A stretch of 64,000 nt of DNA. It comes from Variovorax sp. YR216 (GTDB lineage Bacteria; Pseudomonadota; Gammaproteobacteria; Burkholderiales; Burkholderiaceae_C). Positions 40,808 to 48,454 of this stretch are shown here, in pieces. Position numbers and translations under genes: made by a program. Where the stretch lies: assembly GCF_900107745.1 (NCBI RefSeq), contig NZ_FNRO01000008.1:1-64000 (forward strand), written 5' to 3'. The notes beneath the pieces are model-generated. The model was not told the DNA's origin, searched no databases, and saw only the letters and a program-made list of their open reading frames with translations. The number at the start of each line of letters is the position of its first letter. Position 1 is the first letter of the stretch.

Positions 40808-41346
40808 AGCGCACCCCCGCCCTGGGGCGTGAACGGCGACACCGGATCCGCCTCGCCCGTCGGCAGGGTCATGGCCTGCGCGGCCTGGGTCTGCTTTTCG
40901 CGGAAGGCATCGAGCTGGCTGCGCAGGGCCGGATCGCCGACCGCGAGCATCGCGACCGCGAAGAGCGCCGCATTGGCCGCGCCGGCGTTGCCGATGGCGA
41001 AGGTGGCGACCGGCACGCCCTTGGGCATCTGCACGATGCTGTAGAGGGAATCCACGCCCTGCAGATGACGGCTGGCGACCGGCACGCCGAGCACCGGGAC
41101 CGTGGTCTTGGCGGCCAGCATGCCGGGCAGGTGCGCGGCGCCGCCGGCGCCCGCGATGATCGCCGCCAGCCCGCGCGGCGCGGCGCTTTCGGCGTAGGCG
41201 AACAACTCGTCGGGCATGCGGTGGGCCGAGACCACGCGCGCTTCGTGGGCGACGCCGAATTGCTGGAGAATCTCGACGGCGTTGCGCATCGTCTCCCAAT
41301 CGGAGTTGGAGCCCATCACCACACCGACCTGAATTGCTTGCTTCAT
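40804..41346 (-). CDS. purE: N5-carboxyaminoimidazole ribonucleotide mutase
   Basis: PurE converts N5-CAIR to CAIR. The 180-residue protein has VGVVMGSNSDWETM, VVSAHRMPDEL and IAGAGGAAHLPGMLAAKTTVPVLGVPV, and is of normal class I length. It leads purE-purK-tsaC2 and is divergent from the thioredoxin-domain gene, which starts 36 bases away. purC, often adjacent to purE in relatives, is 3 kb away here with regulators in between. Confidence 0.97.
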   Translation of the reverse strand: MKQAIQVGVVMGSNSDWETMRNAVEILQQFGVAHEARVVSAHRMPDELFAYAESAAPRGLAAIIAGAGGAAHLPGMLAAKTTVPVLGVPVASRHLQGVDSLYSIVQMPKGVPVATFAIGNAGAANAALFAVAMLAVGDPALRSQLDAFREKQTQAAQAMTLPTGEADPVSPFTPQGGGAL

Positions 41347-41382
41347 GGTTCGAATTTTACGTTTCACCCCCAACTTCCAGCG

Positions 41383-42303
41383 ATGATCGACATCACCCTC
41401 GAAAACTTCCAGGCCGAGCTGATCGAAGGCTCGATGAACCAACCGGTGCTGCTCGACATCTGGGCCGAATGGTGCGGCCCCTGCAAGCAGCTCGGTCCCG
41501 TCCTCGAAAAACTCGAGGTCGAATACGGCGGCCGCTTCGCGCTCGCCAAGCTCGACGCGGACAAGGTGCCGCAGATTTCGCAGCAGCTGAGCCAGATGTT
41601 CGGTGTGCGCAGCATCCCGTTCTGCGTGCTGTTCAAGGATGGGCAGCCAGTGGACGGCTTCGTCGGCGCCCTCCCGCCCGAGCAGGTCCGAGCCTTCCTC
41701 GACAAGCACGTGCCGGGCGCGGACGAGCTCGAGGCGCAGGAGCAGGAGGAATCCGCGCAGGCCGCGCTGGCGGAAGGCGACACCGAAGGTGCGCTGGAGA
41801 AGCTGCAGCACGCGGTCGCGACCGACCCGTCCAACGACGACACCCGATTCGACTACGTCAAGCTGCTCCTCCAGGAAGGCCGCTTCGACGACGCCAAGGT
41901 CGCGTTCGCGCCGGTGATCGGCAAGACCTCGATGGTGCGGCGCCTTGACTCGCTCCAGCGCTGGATGGACGCCGTCGACTTTGCGAAGCCGGTCAGCGGC
42001 AGCGCGCCAGCCATCGCCGACCTCGACGGCCGCATCGCCGCCAACAAGCGCGACTTCGAGGCCCGATTCGACCGCACGCGCCTGCTCATGGCCGACCAGC
42101 GTTGGACCGACGCGATGGACGAGTTGCTCGACATCCTGATGCGCGACAAGGGCTGGAACGACGATCTCGCGCGCAAGACCTACATCGCGATCCTCGACAT
42201 CATCGAGCCGCCCAGGGTCAAGGTGGCCGATGGGCAGATTCCCCCCGATGACCCGACGGTGGCAAGCTACCGGCGACGGCTCAGCAGCGTCGTCCTGAGC
42301 TGA
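41383..42303 (+). CDS. cnoX: Thioredoxin-domain co-chaperone (CnoX/YbbN-like)
   Basis: The 306-residue protein fuses an N-terminal thioredoxin domain (about 1-110) to C-terminal TPR-like helical repeats (about 120-300). The active site is C-G-P-C (Cys31, Cys34) in WAEWCGPCKQLG. E. coli YbbN lacks the full CxxC, whereas here it is intact, so both holdase and reductase activity are possible. CnoX-type proteins protect and hand clients to GroEL during oxidative stress. It is divergent from purE. Confidence 0.88.
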   Translation: MIDITLENFQAELIEGSMNQPVLLDIWAEWCGPCKQLGPVLEKLEVEYGGRFALAKLDADKVPQISQQLSQMFGVRSIPFCVLFKDGQPVDGFVGALPPEQVRAFLDKHVPGADELEAQEQEESAQAALAEGDTEGALEKLQHAVATDPSNDDTRFDYVKLLLQEGRFDDAKVAFAPVIGKTSMVRRLDSLQRWMDAVDFAKPVSGSAPAIADLDGRIAANKRDFEARFDRTRLLMADQRWTDAMDELLDILMRDKGWNDDLARKTYIAILDIIEPPRVKVADGQIPPDDPTVASYRRRLSSVVLS

Positions 42304-42362
42304 CGCCGGCGTCGACTACCATGGCGCGCCGATCCATTTTGTTACAGAAGGAAAGACAGGCC

Positions 42363-42821
42363 ATGCGTTTTCGCCCCGCTGCCCGACCGACCGCCGCGCC
42401 CTTGGCCGCCATGACCTTGCTCGCTGCCGGACTGCTGGCTGGATGCGGCAGCGGAATCAGTCTGGACGAGCCGATCGAAGGACCGGTCTGGCGCCTGGAA
42501 CAGCTGGGCGACGCCCCGGTCGCGCCGAGCGGCGATCCGCAGCGCGATGCGCAGTTGCAGTTCGACCGCCGCAACAGCCAGGTGACCGGCTCCGGCGGCT
42601 GCAACCGGGTGACCGGCACCTTCCAGCGCAGTGGCAGCGCCCTCAAGATGAACCAGCTCGCTGCGACCCGCATGGCCTGTGCAGATCCGGCGCGCGGCGC
42701 CAACGAAGCGCAGTTCTTCGCGGCGCTGCAATCGACCACGAGCTATCGCCTGCAGGGCAGTTCGCGCATGACGCTGCTGGATTCGGGTGGGCGCACGCTG
42801 GCGGTGCTGAGCGCGCGTTGA
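42363..42821 (+). CDS. META-domain (HslJ-like) lipoprotein
   Basis: The 152-residue protein has a lipoprotein signal with lipobox LAGC (Cys28). Its META domain (about 35-150) has the pattern GPVWRLEQLGD, VTGSGGCNRVTGTFQ, LAATRMAC and a C-terminal LLDSGGRTLAVL strand. HslJ-like proteins are linked to novobiocin resistance or heat shock, without a defined biochemical role. ATG 42363 is preferred because AAGGAAAG is upstream and it gives a clean signal peptide. Confidence 0.85.
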   Translation: MRFRPAARPTAAPLAAMTLLAAGLLAGCGSGISLDEPIEGPVWRLEQLGDAPVAPSGDPQRDAQLQFDRRNSQVTGSGGCNRVTGTFQRSGSALKMNQLAATRMACADPARGANEAQFFAALQSTTSYRLQGSSRMTLLDSGGRTLAVLSAR

Positions 42822-42849
42822 GATCGCGACCCGGCGGCAGCCGGCCCGG

Positions 42850-43506
42850 TCACCAGCGCGCCGGCAGGTCGCGCGTGAGCACCACCTGTCGCTGGACCAG
42901 CGACAGATAGCCGCCCGACTCCAGATCCTTCATCAGCCGGCTCACCATCTCGCGCGAGCAGCCGATCTCGCTCGCGATCGCCTGATGCGTGAGCCGTTCC
43001 GTGATGACGCGGGTGCCGTCTGCTTGCGCGACCGCCCGCGATTCCAGCAGGTTCTTCAGCCGGCTGTAGACATCGAGCAGCGCCATGCTGCGGGCGCTTT
43101 CGGTGGCGAGCCGGGCGCGACGGATCAGCCGGACGATCAGCGCCATCGCGAACTCCGGGTCCTTCTGGATGTGGTGCAGCATCGTTTCGCGCGTCACGAT
43201 GGCGCAGAGCGTGGGCTCCATCGCCTGCACGCTGGCGGAGCGCCGACCGCCGTCGAGGGACATTTCGCCGACGTAGTCGCCGGGGCCATGCAGCGCCATG
43301 GTCACCTCCCGCCCACGCGAATCCGACACGAAAGCCCGCAGCCGTCCCGAAAGCACGATGTAGACGGCGCTGCCCTCGTCGCCTTCCTCGATCAGCAGGC
43401 TGTGGGTCCGGTAGCGGCGCTGCACGCCCAGCGCGGCGAGCTTCTGCACATGCAGCGGCAAGGCGGCTGCGGGATCGGGGCGCGATGCGGCAGTCGGTTG
43501 CGGCAT
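42850..43506 (-). CDS. Crp/Fnr-family transcriptional regulator
   Basis: The 218-residue protein has a cyclic-nucleotide-binding-like domain (about 20-135; LLIEEGDEGSAVYIVLSGRLRAFV, GPGDYVGEMSLDGGRRSASVQA) and a C-terminal Crp-type winged helix with IASEIGCSREMVSRLMKDLESGG. No N-terminal Cys cluster is present, so it is not an oxygen-sensing Fnr. The RxS segment in the phosphate-binding cassette is compatible with cAMP binding. It is on the same strand as, and downstream of, a LuxR-type gene whose upstream region has a Crp-like dyad. Confidence 0.9.
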   Translation of the reverse strand: MPQPTAASRPDPAAALPLHVQKLAALGVQRRYRTHSLLIEEGDEGSAVYIVLSGRLRAFVSDSRGREVTMALHGPGDYVGEMSLDGGRRSASVQAMEPTLCAIVTRETMLHHIQKDPEFAMALIVRLIRRARLATESARSMALLDVYSRLKNLLESRAVAQADGTRVITERLTHQAIASEIGCSREMVSRLMKDLESGGYLSLVQRQVVLTRDLPARW

Positions 43507-43561
43507 GCGGGGACTATACGGCCCCGCGCCTGCAAATGCGTATGGACGGACGCGGAGCGAC

Positions 43562-44236
43562 TCAGTTTTCGCTGGCGATTCGCAAGGCCGACACGATCTG
43601 CGGCATGCGCGAGACGCGGTAGACCACCTCGCGGATGCTGCTGCTGCCGGTCTTCTGGCGGACGTTCTTGATGTGCGTACGGACGGTCGACATGCGGATG
43701 CCCTCCAGGCAGGCGATTTCCTCCGCGCCATGACCCGCGCACAGCCGGGCGAGCACGTTCTGCTCGGCCCTGGTCAGCCGCTTGGAGCGCGCGAACATCT
43801 GCATCGTGAGCGATTCGCACCCGGGGCGCCGGCTGCACATCACCAGGACGGTATCCACGGTCGTGGCGCCATGCAGCGCCGCCAGCGGGATGAAGGCCAG
43901 CGAGAGCGGATCGTCGGGGTCCTCGTCGAGTTCGACGATGCTTCGATAGTCGCGCTCGGCGTCCTTGAGCGCCTGGCGCAGCTTCGGCTGCGAGCCTGCC
44001 TGGCTCGCGCAAAGCATGCCGTCGACGCTCCGCAGCGTATGGGCGCTCGTCAGTTCCCGGCGAGCCGGGAAGTTGGCGTGAAGAATGCGCCCCGTCAGAT
44101 CCAGCAACAGCAGGCCGTGGTCGATCTCGTCGAGCACGCGAGCCAGCATGCCGGGCTGGAGCGGATCCGGCGGCGACGCGGGCGTCCGCTCGGCGGCCGG
44201 CACGTAAGGAAACCGGAACTCGGACAGCATTTCCAT
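43562..44236 (-). CDS. LuxR-type regulator with PAS-like N-terminal domain
   Basis: The 224-residue protein has an N-terminal PAS-like sensor (about 28-130; VLDEIDHGLLLLDLTGRILHANFPARREL) and a C-terminal LuxR helix-turn-helix (about 155-215; RLTRAEQNVLARLCAGHGAEEIACLEGIRMSTVRTHIKNVRQKTGSSSIREVV). It has no receiver or autoinducer domain. ATG 44236 is preceded by AGGAG, which itself lies within the 3-prime arm of a 9-base hairpin at 44243-44266. Ligand and targets are unknown. Confidence 0.85.
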   Translation of the reverse strand: MEMLSEFRFPYVPAAERTPASPPDPLQPGMLARVLDEIDHGLLLLDLTGRILHANFPARRELTSAHTLRSVDGMLCASQAGSQPKLRQALKDAERDYRSIVELDEDPDDPLSLAFIPLAALHGATTVDTVLVMCSRRPGCESLTMQMFARSKRLTRAEQNVLARLCAGHGAEEIACLEGIRMSTVRTHIKNVRQKTGSSSIREVVYRVSRMPQIVSALRIASEN

Positions 44237-44242
44237 TTCGCA

Positions 44243-44266
44243 CTCCTCATCGATCGGGATGAGGAG
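44243..44266 (-). promoter_or_regulatory. Hairpin covering the ribosome site of the LuxR-type gene
   Basis: CTCCTCATC (44243-44251) and GATGAGGAG (44258-44266) are perfect 9-base arms with a 6-base loop. On the minus-strand mRNA the arm nearest the ATG contains GAGGAG, the ribosome site, so folding would hide it. It may alternatively be a protein-binding palindrome. Confidence 0.5.
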
Positions 44267-44315
44267 AGTTTGGAAGACAGCCGCCTTTCCGGGATGTGAG
44301 TATTGCCGAGCGCTT

Positions 44316-44330
44316 TGTGACTTATTCACA
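44316..44330. promoter_or_regulatory. Crp-like dyad TGTGA-N5-TCACA
   Basis: TGTGA (44316-44320) and TCACA (44326-44330) lie 80-95 bases upstream of the LuxR-type ATG. A further TGTGA half-site is at 44295-44299. Spacing is one base shorter than the usual Crp N6, so binding is uncertain. Confidence 0.4.
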
Positions 44331-44351
44331 TCGGCCCGGGCGCGCAACCCC

Positions 44352-45257
44352 TCAATGGGTGAGACGGTCGAGCGCCTCGCGGTACTTGGCCGCGGTCTTC
44401 GAGACGACATCGGCCGGCAGGCGCGGCGCGGGCGGCGTCTTGTCCCAGGGCTTTCCGTTGATGCGGACGGCTTCGAGCCAGTCGCGCACGAACTGCTTGT
44501 CGTAGCTCGGCGGATTGGCACCGGCGGCGAGTGCTTCTTCGTAGCCTTCGACCGGCCAGTAGCGCGAGCTGTCGGGCGTGAGCACCTCGTCCATCAGCAC
44601 CAGCGTGCCAGTCTCGTCCAGCCCGAATTCGAACTTGGTATCGGCAATGATCATGCCCTTGCCGAGCGCGATCTCGGCCGCCGCCTCGTAGATCGCGATG
44701 CTGGTGTCGCGGATCTGCTGGGCGAGCAGCGGGCCGACGATTTCGACCACCTTGTCGTAGCTGATGTTCTCGTCGTGCTCGCCCGCGGCCGCCTTGGCAG
44801 CCGGCGTGAAGATCGGGCGAGGCAGCTTGCTGGCATTGGTCAGCCCTTCGGGGAGCGGCACGCCGCAGACCGAGCGGCTTTCCTGGTATTCCTTCCAGCC
44901 GCTGCCCGCGAGGTAGCCACGCACCACCGCCTCGACCGGGATCGGCTTGAGCCGCTTGACCAGCATCGAGCGACCCTGCACCTGCGACACCTCCTCGGGC
45001 TTCACCACGCTTTCGGGCGCCTCGCCGGTCAGGTGGTTGGGGCACAGGTGGCCCAGGCGGTCGAACCACCAGAGCGCCATCTTCGTGAGGATCTCGCCTT
45101 TGCCCGGGATGGGCTCGCCCATGATCACGTCGAAGGCGGAAAGGCGGTCGCTCGCGACCATCAGGATGCGATCGTTGCCGACGGCATAGTTGTCGCGCAC
45201 CTTGCCGCGCGCGAGCAGCGGAAGGCTCTGGATGGAAGAAGTGTGGACGGTGGTCAT
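44352..45257 (-). CDS. purC: Phosphoribosylaminoimidazole-succinocarboxamide synthase
   Basis: PurC joins aspartate to CAIR in purine synthesis. The 301-residue protein has LLARGKVRDNYAVG, LMVASDRLSAFDVIMGEPIPGKG, RGYLAGSGWKEYQ and the metal site LIIADTKFEFGLDE-like segment (MIIADTKFEFG). ATG 45257 gives the standard N-terminus. It follows fba on the same strand but beyond fba's terminator, so it probably has its own promoter within 45258-45318 or depends on read-through. Confidence 0.96.
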   Translation of the reverse strand: MTTVHTSSIQSLPLLARGKVRDNYAVGNDRILMVASDRLSAFDVIMGEPIPGKGEILTKMALWWFDRLGHLCPNHLTGEAPESVVKPEEVSQVQGRSMLVKRLKPIPVEAVVRGYLAGSGWKEYQESRSVCGVPLPEGLTNASKLPRPIFTPAAKAAAGEHDENISYDKVVEIVGPLLAQQIRDTSIAIYEAAAEIALGKGMIIADTKFEFGLDETGTLVLMDEVLTPDSSRYWPVEGYEEALAAGANPPSYDKQFVRDWLEAVRINGKPWDKTPPAPRLPADVVSKTAAKYREALDRLTH

Positions 45258-45318
45258 GGCGAAATGCTTTGAAAGGCGGGGGCTGGAACTCGAGGATTGT
45301 GCGCGCCGCGCCGCACAG

Positions 45319-45343
45319 AAAAAAGCCACCGCGAAGGTGGCTT
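45319..45343 (-). terminator. Intrinsic terminator of fba
   Basis: AAGCCACC (45323-45330) pairs with GGTGGCTT (45336-45343) around a 5-base loop. On the minus strand the stem runs into six T, a classic terminator 20 bases after the fba stop. Confidence 0.85.
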
Positions 45344-45362
45344 CTGCGTTGCGGCGAAGGGA

Positions 45363-46427
45363 TCAGACCACTTCTTGTGCGAGTTCGCCCTTCGCGTACT
45401 TGGCCGCGACGACTTGGAGGTTGTCGCCCTTGATCTTTGCAGCCTGGCCTTCGCAGCCGAACTCGATATAGCGCTGCTTGCAGATCTGCTTGGCGGCTTC
45501 GCGCGCGGGCTTGAGCCATTCGCGGGCGTCGAACTTCTCGGGGTTCTCGGCCAGGAACTTGCGCACCGCGCCGGTCATCGCCAGGCGGATGTCGGTGTCG
45601 ATGTTGATCTTGCGCACGCCGTGCTTGATGGCTTCCTGGATTTCCTCGACCGGCACGCCGTAGGTTTCCTTCATGTTGCCGCCGTACTGGCGAATGATCG
45701 CCAGCAGCTCCTGCGGCACGCTCGACGAGCCGTGCATCACGAGGTGGGTGTTGGGGATGCGGCGGTGGATTTCCTTGATACGGTCGATCGCGAGGATGTC
45801 GCCGGTGGGCTTGCGGGTGAACTTGTACGCGCCGTGGCTGGTGCCGATGGCGATGGCCAGCGCATCGATCTGGGTGCGCTTGACGAAGTCGGCGGCCTGC
45901 TCGGGGTCGGTCAGCAGCTGCTCGCGCGTCATGGTCGCGTCGGTGCCGTGGCCGTCTTCCTTGTCGCCCTTCATGGTCTCGAGCGAGCCGAGGCAGCCGA
46001 GTTCGCCTTCGACGGTGACGCCGACCTTGTGCGCCATGTCGACCACCTTCTTGGAGACGTCGACGTTGTAGTCGTAGCTGGCGATGGTCTTGCCGTCGGA
46101 TTCGAGCGAGCCGTCCATCATCACCGAGCTGAAGCCCAGGTCGATGGCGCCGCGGCACACGTCGGGGCTCTGGCCATGGTCCTGGTGCATCACCAGCGGG
46201 ATCTGCGGGTAGGCCTCGATCGCGGCTTGGATCAGGTACTTGATGAAGGATTCGCCAGCGTACTTGCGGGCACCGGCGCTGGCCTGGAGGATCACGGGCG
46301 CGCCCGTTTCCTTGGCGGCCTCCATCACGGCCTGGACCTGTTCGAGGTTGTTGACGTTGAAAGCCGGAATGCCGTAGCCGTTGGCGGCGGCGTGGTCGAG
46401 CAGTTCGCGCATCGAGACGAGTGCCAT
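45363..46427 (-). CDS. fba: Fructose-bisphosphate aldolase, class II (Calvin-cycle subtype)
   Basis: This zinc aldolase interconverts fructose 1,6-bisphosphate with DHAP and glyceraldehyde 3-phosphate. The 354-residue protein has ALVSMRELLDHAAANGYGIPAFNVNNLEQ, the zinc-binding LVMHQDHG, GSSSVPQELL and NIDTDIRLAMTGAVRK. The sequence is of the subtype found in Calvin-cycle operons as well as in heterotrophic beta-proteobacteria. It is downstream of pyk on the same strand, with a DUF4345 gene in between. Confidence 0.96.
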   Translation of the reverse strand: MALVSMRELLDHAAANGYGIPAFNVNNLEQVQAVMEAAKETGAPVILQASAGARKYAGESFIKYLIQAAIEAYPQIPLVMHQDHGQSPDVCRGAIDLGFSSVMMDGSLESDGKTIASYDYNVDVSKKVVDMAHKVGVTVEGELGCLGSLETMKGDKEDGHGTDATMTREQLLTDPEQAADFVKRTQIDALAIAIGTSHGAYKFTRKPTGDILAIDRIKEIHRRIPNTHLVMHGSSSVPQELLAIIRQYGGNMKETYGVPVEEIQEAIKHGVRKINIDTDIRLAMTGAVRKFLAENPEKFDAREWLKPAREAAKQICKQRYIEFGCEGQAAKIKGDNLQVVAAKYAKGELAQEVV

Positions 46428-46539
46428 GGGAATACCTCGCAGGAATCTAGGGTGGAAACGAAAAAACTACAACGATTCTACCGACCCCCCTGTGGGAAGA
46501 AGCCCCACGCCAGAGGCCGATTTTGCCCAGCACTCAGCC

Positions 46540-46926
46540 TCAGGCGGGCGCCCGGTGAGCCACGAGGATGATGATCGGGAGCACCAGTTCGGGAATCAGA
46601 TAGCCCAGCCAGACGGCCGCCGGCTTGGGCAGGCCGACTTTCGCGATCGAGACGATCCGTCCGATCCCGGCCAGCAGCACGCCGAACGCCAGGATGTACA
46701 CCAGCGTGCCTTGCTGCCGGATCGTCAGCGCCGTCCACAGGCAGATCACGCCGGTCGTGAAGTAGATGCCGGCCATGAAGCGGTGGACGTTGTCCAGCCG
46801 CGCAGTGGTATCCGGCTGCCCGAGGAAGAACTGGACCGCGCCGCCGAACATGCCGATGGCGGCAAAAAGAAACAGGCAGACCTGGACGACGATCTGGCTC
46901 CCGAGGAGCGGGGCTTCGGCCGTCAT
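46540..46926 (-). CDS. DUF4345-type small membrane protein
   Basis: The 128-residue protein has four hydrophobic helices (about 10-30, 47-65, 74-92, 104-124) and a conserved polar loop between the first two (LGQPDTTARLDNVHRFMAGIYFTTG), which matches the DUF4345 pattern. No function is known. It lies 19 bases after the pyk stop, so it is likely co-transcribed with pyk. Confidence 0.75.
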   Translation of the reverse strand: MTAEAPLLGSQIVVQVCLFLFAAIGMFGGAVQFFLGQPDTTARLDNVHRFMAGIYFTTGVICLWTALTIRQQGTLVYILAFGVLLAGIGRIVSIAKVGLPKPAAVWLGYLIPELVLPIIILVAHRAPA

Positions 46927-46945
46927 CGATTGATCCGGCCAGCGA

Positions 46946-48394
46946 TCAGCCGACGCGGCAGATCTTCAGCATGTTGGTGCCGCCCGGCGCGCCCATCGGC
47001 TCGCCGCAGGTGATGGCGTACACGTCGCCGGTCTGCACGATGCCGCGCTTCTTCAGATGGGCTTCGGCCTGCATCAGCGCGGTGTCGCGATCGCTTTCGG
47101 AGTCCATCAACAGCGGCCGCACGTTGCGGTAGAGCGCCATCTTGCGCTGCGTCGCAAGGCGCGAAGTCAGTGCATACATAGGGATATGGGCGCGGTGCCG
47201 GCTCATCCAGAGCGGCGTGGACCCCGATTCGGTCAGCGCGACGATGGCCTTGGCGCCCAGGTGGTGCGCGGTAAAGAGCGCGCCCATCGCGATCGACTGG
47301 TCGATGCGGCTGTAGCTCTGGCCGCTGAAATCGGCGTCGAGGTGCGGGTCTTCCGCCGCCTCCGCGGCTTCGCAGATCTTGCTCATTTCCTGCACGGTCT
47401 CGAGCGGATAGCGCCCGGAAGCCGTCTCGGCGGAGAGCATCACGGCGTCGGTGCCGTCGAGCACCGCGTTGGCCACGTCGCTGACCTCGGCGCGGGTGGG
47501 CACCGGGTTGGTGATCATCGACTCCATCATCTGCGTGGCGGTGATCACGACCTTGTCCATCTCGCGCGCCATGCGGATCATCTTCTTCTGCAGCGCCGGG
47601 ACGGCCGCATTGCCGACCTCGACCGCGAGGTCGCCGCGGGCGACCATGATGCCGTCGCTCGCGCGCAGGATGTCCTCCAGCTTGGGGATGGCTTCTGCGC
47701 GCTCCATCTTGGCGATCATCCCCGGCTTGTGACCGAATTCGGCCGCTGCCACGTTGCAGAGTTGCCGCGCCATTTCCATGTCGGTCGCGTTCTTCGGGAA
47801 ACTCACCGCCACGTAGTCGGCCTGGAAGCTCATGGCGGTCTTGATGTCCTCCATGTCCTTGGCCGTCAGCGCCGGCGCGGTCAGGCCGCCGCCCTGCTTG
47901 TTGATGCCCTTGTTGTTGGAGAGCTCGCCGCCCAGACGCACCTTGGTGTGCACCGCATCGCCCTTGACCGCCGTGACGTCGAGCACGATGAGGCCGTCGT
48001 TCAGCAGCAGGGTATCGCCGGCCTTCACGTCGCGCGGCAGGTCCTTGTAGTCGAGGCCGACTTCGTTGATGTCACCGGGCTCGGTGCGCGATGCATCGAG
48101 AACGAACTTCTCGCCCGGCTCCAGCCAGACCTTGCCTTCGGCGAACTTGCCGACCCGGATCTTCGGCCCCTGCAGGTCAGCCATGATCGCGACCTCGCGC
48201 CCGACGCGGCGGGCGGCTTCGCGGACCATCGCCGCGCGGTCGATGTGGTCCTGTGCCGTGCCGTGGCTGAAATTCAGCCGAACGACGCTGACCTTGTGCA
48301 GGATCATCTGTTCCAACAGGTCGAGCCTGCTCGAGGCCGGCCCAAGCGTCGCGACGATCTTGGTGGCGTGGCGGGGAAGGCGGGGCGTGCTCAT
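46946..48394 (-). CDS. pyk: Pyruvate kinase
   Basis: It makes ATP and pyruvate from phosphoenolpyruvate. The 482-residue protein has ATLGPASS, VRLNFSHGTAQDH, MADLQGPKIRVGKF, MIAKMERAEAIPKLEDIL, GIMVARGDLAVEVG and the ITATQMMESM catalytic helix. The C-terminal allosteric domain is complete. It is 60 bases downstream of pgk, with a possible promoter between them. Confidence 0.97.
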   Translation of the reverse strand: MSTPRLPRHATKIVATLGPASSRLDLLEQMILHKVSVVRLNFSHGTAQDHIDRAAMVREAARRVGREVAIMADLQGPKIRVGKFAEGKVWLEPGEKFVLDASRTEPGDINEVGLDYKDLPRDVKAGDTLLLNDGLIVLDVTAVKGDAVHTKVRLGGELSNNKGINKQGGGLTAPALTAKDMEDIKTAMSFQADYVAVSFPKNATDMEMARQLCNVAAAEFGHKPGMIAKMERAEAIPKLEDILRASDGIMVARGDLAVEVGNAAVPALQKKMIRMAREMDKVVITATQMMESMITNPVPTRAEVSDVANAVLDGTDAVMLSAETASGRYPLETVQEMSKICEAAEAAEDPHLDADFSGQSYSRIDQSIAMGALFTAHHLGAKAIVALTESGSTPLWMSRHRAHIPMYALTSRLATQRKMALYRNVRPLLMDSESDRDTALMQAEAHLKKRGIVQTGDVYAITCGEPMGAPGGTNMLKICRVG

Positions 48395-48408
48395 TCAGGT
48401 CTCCGGTT

Positions 48409-48430
48409 GTGTATTCTGAACTGTATACAC
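48409..48430. promoter_or_regulatory. Inverted repeat GTGTAT-N10-ATACAC upstream of pyk
   Basis: The arms GTGTAT (48409-48414) and ATACAC (48425-48430) lie in the AT-rich gap between pgk and pyk, 15-36 bases upstream of the pyk ATG. The region could hold a pyk promoter or operator. The evidence is sequence symmetry only. Confidence 0.35.
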
Positions 48431-48454
48431 TTTTTCCACCAGCCGCCAGAGGCC

